Shown piece after piece: positions 9,439 to 19,396 of a stretch of DNA of 64,000 bases. The position numbers were made by a program, and so were the translations under genes. The notes beneath the pieces were generated by a model, which worked only from the letters and a program-made list of their open reading frames with translations, searched no databases and had not been told where the DNA came from. The DNA is from Borrelia maritima (GTDB taxonomy: Bacteria; Spirochaetota; Spirochaetia; Borreliales; Borreliaceae). The stretch is taken from contig NZ_CP044535.1 in the NCBI RefSeq assembly GCF_008931845.1, positions 124,001 to 188,000 of the forward strand. The letters are read 5' to 3'. Every line of letters starts with the position of its first letter. Positions within the stretch are counted from its first letter, which is position 1.

Positions 9439-11331
9439 ATGACCAAAAGAATATTTAATAACAATTATCGAGCAAAAACAATATTAACAATATTCTTGGG
9501 CATAACTTTGTTAACTATTTACAAATATTTCACACTAATGGCATTCAATAACAGCCCAGACAACATAATATCTTTAAAATCAAATGATATTGCAAAAAGA
9601 GGAACAATTTATGATAGAAATGGTAAACCAATAGCATTCTCTTCAAAGTCCTACTCCATTGGGACAAATCCTCAAAAAATAGAAAATATTGTAAGTACAT
9701 CTGAAACCCTTGGTGCAATACTCCAAATCGATTCAAGAATTTTAAAGGAAAAACTTTCTTCTAATAAAGGGTTTTTATACATAAAAAGAAAAATAAAAAG
9801 AGAGGAATCCGATTTAATAAAAAGAATTCAAGCTGAGGGCAGACTTTCAAACATTATTTTATATCCTGATTACACAAGAATTTATCCTTTCAGGCACATC
9901 ACAAGCAATATTACTGGCTTTGTAGGAACAGATAATCTTGGCCTTGAAGGCATTGAATTTTCTTTAAATAGCATCTTGGGAAAAGATAAAACTAAACAAC
10001 AATTTTTAAATGAAGAATTGGAAACAAACAACATCTACTTAACAATAGACATGAATATACAACAAGGTGTTAGCAAAATAGCTAAAAAATACTTTAAAGA
10101 AAATAATCCTGAAAGCTTAATTGCTTTAGTAATGAACTCACAAAATGGAGAAATATTGTCTATGGTTCAATTCCCCCAATACGATGCAAATTTTTATTCT
10201 GAATATTCTGAAGAAATGCGAAAAAATCTTTCTTCATCATTAACCTATGAGCCTGGAAGCATTAATAAAATTTTTACAGTCGCAATAATATTAGAAAGTG
10301 GAAAATTAAATTTAGGAGAAAAATTTTTAGACAATGGAATATATCAAAAACAATTTCCATCGGGAGAAAAAATTACAATAAAAACCTTAAATCCTCCTTA
10401 TAAATATATTGACTCTACAGAAATTTTAATTTATTCATCAAATGTAGGAATAGCCTACATTACTGAGAAAGTCAGCAATGAATACTTTTACAAAAAACTT
10501 TTAGATTTTGGATTTGGAAAAAAAGTTGGATTCCCATTTCCCGGGGAAACAAAAGGATTGTTAAACCATTATTCAAAATGGTCAGGACGAAGTAAAGCTA
10601 CAATTGGATTTGGACAAGAAATAGGAGTTTCAGCCGTTCAAATATTACAAGCTGCAAGCATACTAGGCAACAATGGAATAATGTTAAAACCTAGAATAAT
10701 AAAAAAAATAAGCAACGACAAAGAAGAAATTATTAAAGAATTTGAAAAAGAAGAAATAAAAAGAGCAATATCTAAAAGCTCAGCTCAAAAAGTTTTAAAA
10801 ATGATGAGAGAAGTTGTGAACAAAGGTGGAATTCCAAACCTTAAAATTAAAAATCTTGACATTTCTGCAAAAAGCGGAACATCTCAGGCTATTGATAGAA
10901 AAACCGGCAAATACTCAGAAGAAGACTATACCTCCTCTATCTTGGCAATATACCCCACAGAACAACCAAAATATATTATTTACATAGTATACAGATACCC
11001 AAAAAAAATAATATATGGAACAAGAATAGCAGCACCAATGGCTAAAGAAATAATAGAATTTATTGAACACCAGCAAAATACAAGCGCGTATAAAAAAATC
11101 AAAATGCCATCAAAAATCAAAATCCCTAAAATCACAACCACTAATTATAAAAACGAAGAATACTTACCAAATTTTATCAACCTTTCCAAAAGAGAAGCAT
11201 TAGACATACTAAAATACTATAAAAATAGCATAAAAATAAAAATAAATGGCGATGGCTTTGTTTACAAACAAAGCATATCCCCCAATACAAAATTGGAAGA
11301 TATGACAGAGCTTGAATTATATTTAAAATAA
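9439..11331 (+). CDS. Penicillin-binding protein, class B transpeptidase with one PASTA domain
   Basis: 630 residues. One N-terminal membrane anchor (about 14-35), a PBP dimerisation domain (from RGTIYDRNG near 54), then the transpeptidase domain with the catalytic triad motifs: S274-x-x-K277 in YEPGSINK, SSN at 333-335 and KSGT at 478-481. The C-terminus (about 570-630, LPNFINLSKREALDILKYYK) resembles one PASTA repeat. These enzymes cross-link peptidoglycan; FtsI/PBP2x-type septal synthesis is likeliest, but the elongation PBP is not excluded. SD AAGAGGT precedes the ATG. Its stop abuts that of the next gene (TAATTA). Confidence 0.9.
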   Translation: MTKRIFNNNYRAKTILTIFLGITLLTIYKYFTLMAFNNSPDNIISLKSNDIAKRGTIYDRNGKPIAFSSKSYSIGTNPQKIENIVSTSETLGAILQIDSRILKEKLSSNKGFLYIKRKIKREESDLIKRIQAEGRLSNIILYPDYTRIYPFRHITSNITGFVGTDNLGLEGIEFSLNSILGKDKTKQQFLNEELETNNIYLTIDMNIQQGVSKIAKKYFKENNPESLIALVMNSQNGEILSMVQFPQYDANFYSEYSEEMRKNLSSSLTYEPGSINKIFTVAIILESGKLNLGEKFLDNGIYQKQFPSGEKITIKTLNPPYKYIDSTEILIYSSNVGIAYITEKVSNEYFYKKLLDFGFGKKVGFPFPGETKGLLNHYSKWSGRSKATIGFGQEIGVSAVQILQAASILGNNGIMLKPRIIKKISNDKEEIIKEFEKEEIKRAISKSSAQKVLKMMREVVNKGGIPNLKIKNLDISAKSGTSQAIDRKTGKYSEEDYTSSILAIYPTEQPKYIIYIVYRYPKKIIYGTRIAAPMAKEIIEFIEHQQNTSAYKKIKMPSKIKIPKITTTNYKNEEYLPNFINLSKREALDILKYYKNSIKIKINGDGFVYKQSISPNTKLEDMTELELYLK

Positions 11332-13224
11332 TTAGGTAAATAAATTTTTAATTTCATTTTTATAAAAATTTAAAACATAACTTCGCTTAATGTCCATTTT
11401 AATTGACATTTCTTTGCCAACTTCAAATGGTTTTTCCAAAAGAGCAAACTTCAATATCTGCTCAAAAGGTTTAAATCCATTAGTTCTATTGATTAATTTC
11501 TTTATCTCATCATTTATAGCCTTAAGAACAATATTATTTGCAATAATTTGGTGTCTATTATTAGCATCAAAAATTTTTTGCCCAGCACTTTCTAGATATT
11601 TATTTATTTCTTCAAAATTTGGAAGAATAAGGGCGCCCAAAAATTTCTGATCTTGGCCTACAACAACCGCTTTTTCTATTAATGCTGATTCTTCAAGCTT
11701 AATCTCAATTGGAGCAGGCTCAACATTTTCTCCATTATTCAAAACAATTGTATCTTTTTCTCGGCCAATAATTTGAACTACATTGTCCTTAGATAATTTT
11801 GCAATATCACCTGTGTTTAAAAATCCATCATAACCAATAATCCTAGAAGTTGCTTCTCGGTCATTATAATATCCAAGCATTACTTGAGGCCCTTTTACAA
11901 ACAAAATTCCTTTTCCAGGCTTTTTAAGCTTATTCCCATCGGCATCTCTAATCTCAGCAACAGTTCCAGGCAAAATTTTACCACAAGTCCCAATAATCAC
12001 TTTTTTATGCTTATTGGAAGCCACTCCAGGTGAAGTTTCTGTCAATCCGTAAGCATTAGCAAGCTCAATACCAATTGAATTAAAAAATCTAACAACGGAC
12101 AAAGGCATGCTCCCGCCACCAGTAATTCCAACAACAAAATTATTGCCTAAGATCTTATTTATTTTATTAAAAATCAAAATATTCCCCAAAGCTTTAAAAG
12201 GAAATAAGCAAACTAATCCAAATATTCCCAAAATTTTCTTTATAGGGAAAAATAAACTAAAACCATTATCTGGATAAAGTCCCATTACCGCCCTATAGCA
12301 AATATCACTAAGAAATGCCAATTTTATAAAAGAATGAAAAATTATTCTAGAAATAAATGGTTTTTTAGAAACTTCTTTATAAATATTTTGCTTTATTGCA
12401 ATCCAAAGTCTAGGAACAGCTGCAATATAATGAGGATTAATATTCCTAATATCATCAAGCATTGCCCTTGGAACAATATTAGAGAATAAACAAACCATAC
12501 CCTTAAGAAAAATGTTGTAAGAAAAAGACCTTTGAAAGGAATGCCAAATTGGCAAAATGCACATAAATATTTGCCCCACCCGAGTATCAACCATTAAACT
12601 AAAACTAGAAACTTGATAAAGAAGGTTAGCATGACTAAGCATTACCCCTTTTGGATGGCCCGTTGTTCCAGAAGTATATATTATTGTTGCCATGTCATTA
12701 AAATCAACTTTACTTGCAATCTCAATAATTTCTGAATCTTTTCTTAAATTTTCTCCAAATAAAATACACTCTTTATAGGTATAAATTTCAAAATCACTAT
12801 ACTTTACTATGTCTTCTTTGTTTAAATTTTCAATAATAATAAATATTGGTTTTACTGTAAATTCAATTTGAACAAACATATCAAGAAGATTTAAATTTTC
12901 CAAAATAACTACACTTGGAAGAACAGAGCTAAAAATAATTTTAGCTTCAAAAAGAGTAACGTCAGAACCCTTTGGAACATCAACGGCACCTAAAGATAAA
13001 ATTGCAAAATCTATCACAGCCCATTCGGCTCTATTCTCGGAACAAATAAATATTTTATCTTGATGCTTAACATTGATTGACTTTAAAAAGGAAGCAAACT
13101 TTAAAACATTATTTTTTAAGTCACCATAAGTAACATTGGCATATCCATTGCAAACTTTATATATTTGAGCAATTTTATCTGTTTGTTGATCAGCCACTTC
13201 AAAGAATGCCTTTGCTATTGACAT
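11332..13224 (-). CDS. fadD: Long-chain fatty acid-CoA ligase (AMP-forming)
   Basis: 630-residue adenylate-forming enzyme that activates fatty acids to acyl-CoA via acyl-AMP. The P-loop-like motif IIYTSGTTGHPKGVMLSH (about 180-200), the NAYGLTETSPG segment, the YDGFLNTGDIAKL motif and the FEVGKEMSIKMDIKR C-terminus are all present. The family fits an organism that takes fatty acids from the host. SD AAAGGAGG is well placed before the ATG. It is monocistronic behind a 308-base gap containing a TATAAT. The substrate chain length cannot be read from the sequence. Confidence 0.9.
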   Translation of the reverse strand: MSIAKAFFEVADQQTDKIAQIYKVCNGYANVTYGDLKNNVLKFASFLKSINVKHQDKIFICSENRAEWAVIDFAILSLGAVDVPKGSDVTLFEAKIIFSSVLPSVVILENLNLLDMFVQIEFTVKPIFIIIENLNKEDIVKYSDFEIYTYKECILFGENLRKDSEIIEIASKVDFNDMATIIYTSGTTGHPKGVMLSHANLLYQVSSFSLMVDTRVGQIFMCILPIWHSFQRSFSYNIFLKGMVCLFSNIVPRAMLDDIRNINPHYIAAVPRLWIAIKQNIYKEVSKKPFISRIIFHSFIKLAFLSDICYRAVMGLYPDNGFSLFFPIKKILGIFGLVCLFPFKALGNILIFNKINKILGNNFVVGITGGGSMPLSVVRFFNSIGIELANAYGLTETSPGVASNKHKKVIIGTCGKILPGTVAEIRDADGNKLKKPGKGILFVKGPQVMLGYYNDREATSRIIGYDGFLNTGDIAKLSKDNVVQIIGREKDTIVLNNGENVEPAPIEIKLEESALIEKAVVVGQDQKFLGALILPNFEEINKYLESAGQKIFDANNRHQIIANNIVLKAINDEIKKLINRTNGFKPFEQILKFALLEKPFEVGKEMSIKMDIKRSYVLNFYKNEIKNLFT

Positions 13225-13257
13225 ATAATCCTCCTTTTAACAAAGTTAACATGGTTT

Positions 13258-13263
13258 ATTATA
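13258..13263 (-). promoter_or_regulatory. Minus-10 element for the acyl-CoA ligase gene
   Basis: A perfect TATAAT on the minus strand, 34 bases before the ATG and ahead of the AAAGGAGG ribosome-binding site. No convincing minus-35 hexamer was found 16-18 bases further up. Confidence 0.5.
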
Positions 13264-13404
13264 TCATTATTAACCATAAATTCATAAAGATTATTTGTAA
13301 AGCTTATTAACGCAAAAAACATACAAAAAGCTAATAAAAGAATAAAAACCTAAAAAATTAAAATAAAGTTTACAAAATAAATATTTAATAAAAAAATAAT
13401 TTAA

Positions 13405-13438
13405 AATATTAACACTGACCAATCCCAATATTAACACT
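13405..13438. repeat. Two 12-base direct repeats with 22-base period
   Basis: AATATTAACACT occurs at 13405-13416 and 13427-13438, so the copies face the same side of the helix two turns apart. Function unknown; a protein-binding site is possible. Confidence 0.6.
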
Positions 13439-13532
13439 TTAAAAAAATAAAAATTATTAGATACTTATGAATTGAATAAATAGAATATTTTATTAAGTTA
13501 GAATTTTACTAAATTATAAACATTAATAAGCA

Positions 13533-13841
13533 TTAATTTCCCAAAACAAAAATATTAATCCCCTCTGTAGGGTAAGAACGATTTAAATTATCTATAACAT
13601 CTTCCAATCTATTAAGAACAGATTGATTGGAAGTATAAATAATTAAAATAAAATTTTCTTCAGGCCAAACACCATTACCATGTTTTTCACCTTTCTTGCC
13701 TTTTCCGTAAACAGTTTCTATCTTGGAATAATATATAGGCTCTCCTAACTCTCGCTCTATTTTTTCTATACATTCAAAAATATCAAGCTCTAAAGATAAG
13801 TTAGAAATTATTTCAATTCTATACTTATAAAAATTAGTCAT
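13533..13841 (-). CDS. Small PII-like protein encoded with the efflux pump
   Basis: 102 residues starting MTNFYKYRIEII. The pattern of a ferredoxin-like alpha/beta fold, the glycine-rich loop YGKGKKGEKHGNGVWPEEN (about 49-67) and the terminal GINIFVLGN resemble PII-type small regulators, including the PII-like/DUF3240-type proteins found beside RND pumps. PII proteins bind small effectors in their T-loop and control a partner; here the partner would be the pump, which is inference. I choose the ATG at 13841 because it overlaps the besB stop region (TAATATG) and has GGAA upstream; the frame extends to 13874. Last gene of the bes operon. Confidence 0.6.
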   Translation of the reverse strand: MTNFYKYRIEIISNLSLELDIFECIEKIERELGEPIYYSKIETVYGKGKKGEKHGNGVWPEENFILIIYTSNQSVLNRLEDVIDNLNRSYPTEGINIFVLGN

Positions 13842-13842
13842 A

Positions 13843-16800
13843 TTAATTTCCATCTTCTTCAAATAGACTATCATAACTACTTTTAGTTGAATTATTAATT
13901 TTGGATGATTCCTTAAGATCTACATCAGCCGCTGCTCTTTTTAACCTAGATTTAAAACTTGAAACAATATTAGAAAAAATTTCAAAAAGCATGGGAATGA
14001 AAAGCAAAGTAAGAAATGTACTAGCTGTCATTCCACCAATAAAGGTAAATGCAATTGGCTTTAGAAGCTCATTCCCACTACCAGTAGAAAATGCCATTGG
14101 GATAAGTCCTATTATTGAGGTTAGAGAAGACATTAAAATTGGTCTAAGCCTTGAACGACAAGACTCAATAATTGCTTCTCTTAGACCAAATCCCCTCTTG
14201 ATCAATAATCCAGTATAGTCTACAAGAACAATTCCAGTATTTACCACAACACCAACAAGCATAAGCATTCCAATAGCAGCAAAAATAGAAAGTTTTTCTC
14301 CTGCAAGAAAATGTATAAGTACAACCCCTATTGCGGTTAAAGGAATTGTAAAAATAATAATAAAGGGTTTTAAAAAAGATTCAAATTGAGAAGCCATAAT
14401 GCCAAACACAACAATAACAGCCATCATAATTATTATTTTAAACTGATTCATTATATTTGAAAATTCGTTATATTCTCCTTCAACATTAAGTGCTGTACCC
14501 TCTTTATGAGGTACTTTATTATTAATAAAATCTATAACTTTCGCAGTTACTTGAGTTAAATTGTCGTTTGGAGAAATACCCGCATTAATATAAATAGTTA
14601 AAGCTTGGTTTTCTCTGTAAATAGACTCGGCTTTTTTGGTTTTTTCAAAGGTAGCTATTGATGATAAAGGAATTTTAACTCCAGATAAATTTGTAACAAA
14701 TATTTTTCCCAAATCTTTTAAATTTCTAACATCTATTCTATCAAGCTTAAGAACAATATCATAATTAAGTCCATTCTCTACATACTGACCAGCGACAACG
14801 CCATTAACATTGGCCTTTAACTCATTTAAAATGGTATTCATGTCAATACCATAATTATAAGCTAGTGCTCTGTCTATCTCAACGCCAATTTCAAGTTGAA
14901 AATCACTTATATTAAGTCTTGGATTTACAAGTTCAGGAATTGCCTTTTTTAGCATAGAAATTAAAATTTTTCCATAATCTTTTATATATTCGAAATCATT
15001 AGCTGAAATTTTAATTTTAACAGAATCTCCACCACCTAAAGCACTGCCACTGGAAGGCTCAACATTAAATTCAGGATAAAGATTTCCAATACGGTTCATG
15101 ATTCTATACTTAATAGTATCGTAATCTATGCTTTTAATCGTATTATCTTTTAACTCTTCCTTAAGAGGAAACAATACGTTGAAAGATATTCTGTCAGTAT
15201 ACAAAGTAGAAATAATGCTTTTATACCCCTTAGCTTCACTTTTTACAATTTCTAAAAATCTATCGGAATAAAATTTTGAATATTCCAAATTAGTTTTATA
15301 AGGAAAATTTAAATTGATCATAATTGAGTTTTCTTTTCCTCTAGCAAAAGTTGTCACATCTAATAAAAATCCTAAAAACAAGCTACCAATAAAACTAAAA
15401 AAAACAATCAACCCAAAAATCAATTTGTGATTTAAAACTATATTCAATAAATTGATATACAAAAATTCTAAAAAATAATAAATTTTAGCACAAAAAGCAT
15501 CAATTTTTCTAACAAAAGCACTCTTAATATTTTTTTGAAAACTTGTATATAAGCCGACATAATGGCTTGATAAAACAGGAACCAGAAAAATAGCAACTAA
15601 AAGAGAAACCCCCAAAGAAATAACAATCGTAAATGAAAAATCTTTAAAAAAATCTCCATATACCCCAAGTTCTGATTTGAAAATAAGAAATGGCCCAAAA
15701 ACACAAATAGAAGTAAAAGTTGAAGATGTAATAGGCAACAGCATCTCTTGGGCCCCCAGGATAGACGATGAAACAAGCTTTGCTCCTTTTTGCCTATATT
15801 TATATATATTGTCTATTACAACAATTGAACAGTCAACAACCATTCCAATCCCAAGCGCAAGACCCGCAAGACTCATAATATTAAGGGAAATATTTACAAA
15901 ATACATTAAGCAAAAGGTCAAAACAATTGCTATTGGAATAGAAATTCCAATAATTATTGTAGCTCTAAAGCTTCTTAAAAAGAAAAAAATAACAAATATT
16001 GCAAGCATGGCCCCAAAATAGGCTGAATTTACCACAGTTGAAATAGACGATTTAATAAAATTAGTACTATCAGAAGCAATTTCCAATCTCATATCTTTAG
16101 GCATAGATAATTTCAATTTTTCTATTTCCTTCATAACAACATTAGAAACTGTAATAGAATTGGCATCACTACGTTTTTGAACCGATAAAGAAATTGAAGG
16201 CAGCCCATTATATTCAACATATTCTGACAAATCTTCAAAATCGGTTTTAATATTAGCAATATCTTTAAGTTTTATCTCAATAGGAGATGAATTTATGCCA
16301 GAAGAAATATCCGGGATCTTATAAGCTATGACAACATTGCCTATTTCCTCAATAGATTTAAATTTTCCAGACACTTGAACCAAATATTCTAAATTATTCT
16401 CCAATATATTACCAGCTGAAAGTTCAAGATTTTGGGATGCTATAATAGCAGATATTCTTGACAAAGAAAGCCCATAAGACTCTAATCTGTTTTGAGAAAC
16501 TTCAATTAAAACACGTTTTTTGCTTCCGCCATTAACAGTAACAATTGCAACTCCGTCAAGCCTTTCAAGTCCGGGCTTAATAACCTCATCAGCATATCTT
16601 TTAAGCTCAGAAACTGGCCTTACAGAATTAATAACAATTTCCATTACAGGAATGTTTTTTAGATTGTATCTAAAAATTCTGGGGGTCTGTGATTTGCTGG
16701 GCAATGAAGGCTTTACCAATTCAAGAGCATCTCGAATTTCATTTAAAACCAAATCTAAATCGGTCCCATGATAAAACTCAAGTGAAACAGTGCTACTTTC

Positions 16801-17055
16801 TTTAGAAGAAACACTGTATATATTTTTTAAATTCTTTACTGAACTCAAACCACTCTCAAGGACTCTAGAAACACTCTCTTCAACTTCTTTAGGAGAAGCA
16901 CCATGATAAACAGTATGAATACTTATTTGAGGAATATCAATTCCAGGTAAAAGATCTACTTTTAATCTTGAAAAGGTATATAAACTTATCATCATTAACA
17001 ATGAAAATAAAATCAATATTGTTATTGGTTTGCCAACTATTCTCTTCACCAACAT
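13843..17055 (-). CDS. besB: RND-family efflux transporter, inner-membrane component BesB (AcrB-like)
   Basis: 1070 residues with the duplicated RND layout: TM1 near 11-29, a large periplasmic loop, TM2-TM6 (about 345-500), TM7 near 545, a second loop, and TM8-TM12 at the C-terminus. It exports substrates in a tripartite pump with BesA (adaptor) and BesC (outer-membrane channel), both encoded just upstream. TM4 carries GMVVDCSIVV with Asp408 followed by Cys409 where AcrB has Asp-Asp, and TM10 has GVVVNTGIVL where AcrB has a lysine. The C-terminal tail (about 1040-1070) is charged. Homologous to the pump linked to antibiotic resistance and virulence in B. burgdorferi (established knowledge). 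Confidence 0.92.
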   Translation of the reverse strand: MLVKRIVGKPITILILFSLLMMISLYTFSRLKVDLLPGIDIPQISIHTVYHGASPKEVEESVSRVLESGLSSVKNLKNIYSVSSKESSTVSLEFYHGTDLDLVLNEIRDALELVKPSLPSKSQTPRIFRYNLKNIPVMEIVINSVRPVSELKRYADEVIKPGLERLDGVAIVTVNGGSKKRVLIEVSQNRLESYGLSLSRISAIIASQNLELSAGNILENNLEYLVQVSGKFKSIEEIGNVVIAYKIPDISSGINSSPIEIKLKDIANIKTDFEDLSEYVEYNGLPSISLSVQKRSDANSITVSNVVMKEIEKLKLSMPKDMRLEIASDSTNFIKSSISTVVNSAYFGAMLAIFVIFFFLRSFRATIIIGISIPIAIVLTFCLMYFVNISLNIMSLAGLALGIGMVVDCSIVVIDNIYKYRQKGAKLVSSSILGAQEMLLPITSSTFTSICVFGPFLIFKSELGVYGDFFKDFSFTIVISLGVSLLVAIFLVPVLSSHYVGLYTSFQKNIKSAFVRKIDAFCAKIYYFLEFLYINLLNIVLNHKLIFGLIVFFSFIGSLFLGFLLDVTTFARGKENSIMINLNFPYKTNLEYSKFYSDRFLEIVKSEAKGYKSIISTLYTDRISFNVLFPLKEELKDNTIKSIDYDTIKYRIMNRIGNLYPEFNVEPSSGSALGGGDSVKIKISANDFEYIKDYGKILISMLKKAIPELVNPRLNISDFQLEIGVEIDRALAYNYGIDMNTILNELKANVNGVVAGQYVENGLNYDIVLKLDRIDVRNLKDLGKIFVTNLSGVKIPLSSIATFEKTKKAESIYRENQALTIYINAGISPNDNLTQVTAKVIDFINNKVPHKEGTALNVEGEYNEFSNIMNQFKIIIMMAVIVVFGIMASQFESFLKPFIIIFTIPLTAIGVVLIHFLAGEKLSIFAAIGMLMLVGVVVNTGIVLVDYTGLLIKRGFGLREAIIESCRSRLRPILMSSLTSIIGLIPMAFSTGSGNELLKPIAFTFIGGMTASTFLTLLFIPMLFEIFSNIVSSFKSRLKRAAADVDLKESSKINNSTKSSYDSLFEEDGN

Positions 17056-17073
17056 AACACATCCCCCAAGAAA

Positions 17074-18021
17074 TTAAATATTGCTTTCAGCTGAAAGACC
17101 TTCTTTTGTATCTACCAAATTTATTAAAGTTCCATCAGAAAGAGTAGACATGCCTTCTACTACAATTAAATCATTCTCTTTAACCTCACCTGAAAGAGCT
17201 ACAATATTATCTATTTCAAAAAGTACTGTAACGGGCAACATTTGAACACTTTTACCCTCTAAATCAAGCTTAAATACAAATTTCTTGTCTTCTCTCTCAA
17301 CAATAGCCTCTCTCGGAATCTTAATTACATCTCTAAAGCGCTTAGTAATAAGTTTAATTTTAGAAAACATACCAATAATAAGTTTATCTAAATTACTGCC
17401 AATAGGTATAAGATACACCTCAATAGTGCGACTTTTAGAATCTAAAACAGGAGATATTTCTGAAACTTTGGCTTTAAACTTCTCATTAGGATAAGCTCCA
17501 ACTTCAATAATGGCATCATTTCCAACCTTAACATTTGAAATGTATTTTTCAGAAACATAAGTTAAAATTTGCTTCGCATCTATTCTGCCTACTACTGCTA
17601 TACTGGACTGAGAATTAACTGTTTCACCAATTTTTTTTCTAATATTTAAAATATATCCTGAAATTGGCGCTCTTACCGGACTTTTTAAATATACAGAACC
17701 AGGCCTTGAAGGATCAAGAGTCGCAACTATTTGTCCCTTTTGAACATAAGACCCAAGTTTAATGCTCAAAGAAGTTATTTTGCCCGCAGCATCTGGGAAA
17801 ATATCTGCTTTAACTTTTGTATCTATATCTCCATTTAAAGACAAATAATCACTCAAAATTCCCTTTTTTGCTTTTATGGCAATTACGGGGAATCTATAAG
17901 GACCTTCTTGCTCATTATTAACGTCATCTAGCTTGGCTTTGTTCACACAAGCAACTAAAACTAAGAATAAAACTAAAAAATATTTTTTTAAAAATAAGTT
18001 AATATTAAAAATTAAATTCAT
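17074..18021 (-). CDS. besA: Membrane-fusion (adaptor) lipoprotein BesA
   Basis: 315 residues. A signal sequence ending in the lipobox LVAC (Cys near 25) marks a lipoprotein anchored at the inner membrane. The HlyD/AcrA pattern follows: a split lipoyl domain ([19 protein letters not shown] and later [18 protein letters not shown]), a short hairpin and a beta-barrel (about 165-230), and a membrane-proximal domain. It links BesB to BesC across the periplasm. Gene spacing is 11-18 bases on both sides, as expected in an operon. Confidence 0.9.
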   Translation of the reverse strand: MNLIFNINLFLKKYFLVLFLVLVACVNKAKLDDVNNEQEGPYRFPVIAIKAKKGILSDYLSLNGDIDTKVKADIFPDAAGKITSLSIKLGSYVQKGQIVATLDPSRPGSVYLKSPVRAPISGYILNIRKKIGETVNSQSSIAVVGRIDAKQILTYVSEKYISNVKVGNDAIIEVGAYPNEKFKAKVSEISPVLDSKSRTIEVYLIPIGSNLDKLIIGMFSKIKLITKRFRDVIKIPREAIVEREDKKFVFKLDLEGKSVQMLPVTVLFEIDNIVALSGEVKENDLIVVEGMSTLSDGTLINLVDTKEGLSAESNI

Positions 18022-18032
18022 AAAAATACCTC

Positions 18033-19292
18033 TTAGTCTAATAAATTTATTAAGTCCTTATATTCCAGTATAGAATTAGAATAATTTAATTTGTCTTCAA
18101 TAAACTTTAAATCACTCTGTTTATAAACAAGCTCAATATCATTTAATTTGGAAAGATCCATAACCCCAGAATTAAAAGCATTAAATGCCATTTGATAATT
18201 TTTTTTAGCTAATTCTACATTAATTTTAGAAGCATCAAGAATCGCTTTATATCTTTTAATATCTTTCCTTTTTTGCACAATATCAGATTTTAAATTTCTA
18301 ATTTTACTCTCAATATTATTTCGCAGTATTTTTAGCTGATAGTTGTTATCTTGTATTTTTGTAAAACTTTTTGAAAATGGAAATATTTCAGTTAAATTGT
18401 AATTTAAGCTAAAGGATGCCAAAAATCCACTTGAAAAACCTTTAGAATTTTCATGAAATGATCTATAAGGAGAGTAAGAAAATGACAAAGAAAGACTTGG
18501 TAAAAAAGTGTCCAACCAAAGCGAATCAAGAAACTTTTCCGCCATTTTTAAGCGTGTATTCAACTCCTTAATCTCCAATGATTCATTAATATTTAACGCC
18601 TCATCAAATAATGAAAAATCTATTGTCTCATCTGGCAATTCTCCAATAATTTCAAAATCTTGATCCGGCTCTAATCCTATTAATAACTTAAAAATTTCTT
18701 TTGACTTTTCAAAATTAATAATCTGGCCATCTAAATCTGGTTGAGATTTTCTATACTTAAGCTGTGCATCAAGAAAATCTATTTCTGATATTAATCCATT
18801 ATTATAAGCAATTCTGGCTTGTTCAAATTTAAGTTTACTATTTTGTATTTGACTCTCAAGAACTTTTAAAGTATTCTTTAAAGCTATTAATTGATTGTAA
18901 GACTTAAGAACATTTAACTTAATATTACGAACGGCACTCTCCCTTTCTATCTTCGCATTTTCATACTCCAACATAACAAGTTCCATTCTCTTTAAAACAG
19001 AAGGTGACAAAGAAAGGTTAATCCCAACTCCAAACCCTAAACCCCAATAATCTCTTTCAAGCTCTCTCAAAACAGAAGGATTTCTACTGATTGTAGAGCT
19101 AAGATTAACGTTTGGAACAAAAGCATTCCATACATTATTTTTATAAAGTTTTTTTATATTTTCCTTGTATAGAGCATTTCCTGAGTCTAAGCTATTCTCT
19201 AGAGCCATATTTACAGCTTGTTTGGGTGATATTTGAATAATTTCAGCAAAAGAAAAAGAGACAGTCATAAAAATTAAAAAAAATTTTTTAAT
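18033..19292 (-). CDS. besC: Outer-membrane channel of the efflux pump, BesC (TolC-like), probable AUU start
   Basis: TolC-family protein with long paired helices in two repeats, for example [22 protein letters not shown] and [22 protein letters not shown]. It forms the exit duct of the BesABC pump. The first ATG (19268) starts [10 protein letters not shown], has no ribosome-binding site and would leave a signal peptide without a basic start. Reading upstream in frame gives [15 protein letters not shown], a normal signal peptide, and AAAGGAGG stands 6 bases before an ATT codon at 19290-19292, which I take as the start (419 residues). There is no in-frame ATG, GTG or TTG in that stretch. Confidence 0.85.
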   Translation of the reverse strand: MKKFFLIFMTVSFSFAEIIQISPKQAVNMALENSLDSGNALYKENIKKLYKNNVWNAFVPNVNLSSTISRNPSVLRELERDYWGLGFGVGINLSLSPSVLKRMELVMLEYENAKIERESAVRNIKLNVLKSYNQLIALKNTLKVLESQIQNSKLKFEQARIAYNNGLISEIDFLDAQLKYRKSQPDLDGQIINFEKSKEIFKLLIGLEPDQDFEIIGELPDETIDFSLFDEALNINESLEIKELNTRLKMAEKFLDSLWLDTFLPSLSLSFSYSPYRSFHENSKGFSSGFLASFSLNYNLTEIFPFSKSFTKIQDNNYQLKILRNNIESKIRNLKSDIVQKRKDIKRYKAILDASKINVELAKKNYQMAFNAFNSGVMDLSKLNDIELVYKQSDLKFIEDKLNYSNSILEYKDLINLLD

Positions 19293-19327
19293 TTTAAGCC
19301 TCCTTTATAACAAGAATTAAAACTTTA

Positions 19328-19356
19328 AAGTTATAAAACTTAATTAACATTTTCAA
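19328..19356 (-). promoter_or_regulatory. Candidate promoter of the bes operon
   Basis: TTGAAA (19351-19356, minus strand) is followed after 17 bases by TAACTT (19328-19333), or after 15 by TATAAC. It lies before the AAAGGAGG of besC in the gap divergent with yidD. The minus-10 is a weak match. Confidence 0.35.
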
Positions 19357-19378
19357 TTCATTTAATTAATTATTATAT

Positions 19379-19384
19379 TATAAT
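19379..19384 (+). promoter_or_regulatory. Minus-10 element immediately before yidD
   Basis: A perfect TATAAT ends 12 bases before the yidD ATG, so a transcript from it would have a leader of only about 6 bases and no ribosome-binding site. The minus-35 is not convincing. Confidence 0.45.
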
Positions 19385-19396
19385 ACAATTCTAAAT

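Larger units (their letters stand above)
13225..13532. other. 308-base intergenic region upstream of the acyl-CoA ligase gene
   Basis: No credible open frame on either strand and no tRNA-like fold. It holds the TATAAT for the ligase gene (13258-13263), a 12-base direct repeat AATATTAACACT (13405-13416 and 13427-13438) and very AT-rich sequence. Next to the PII-like gene's stop there is only a weak ATTAAT/ATTAAT hairpin. Confidence 0.6.
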
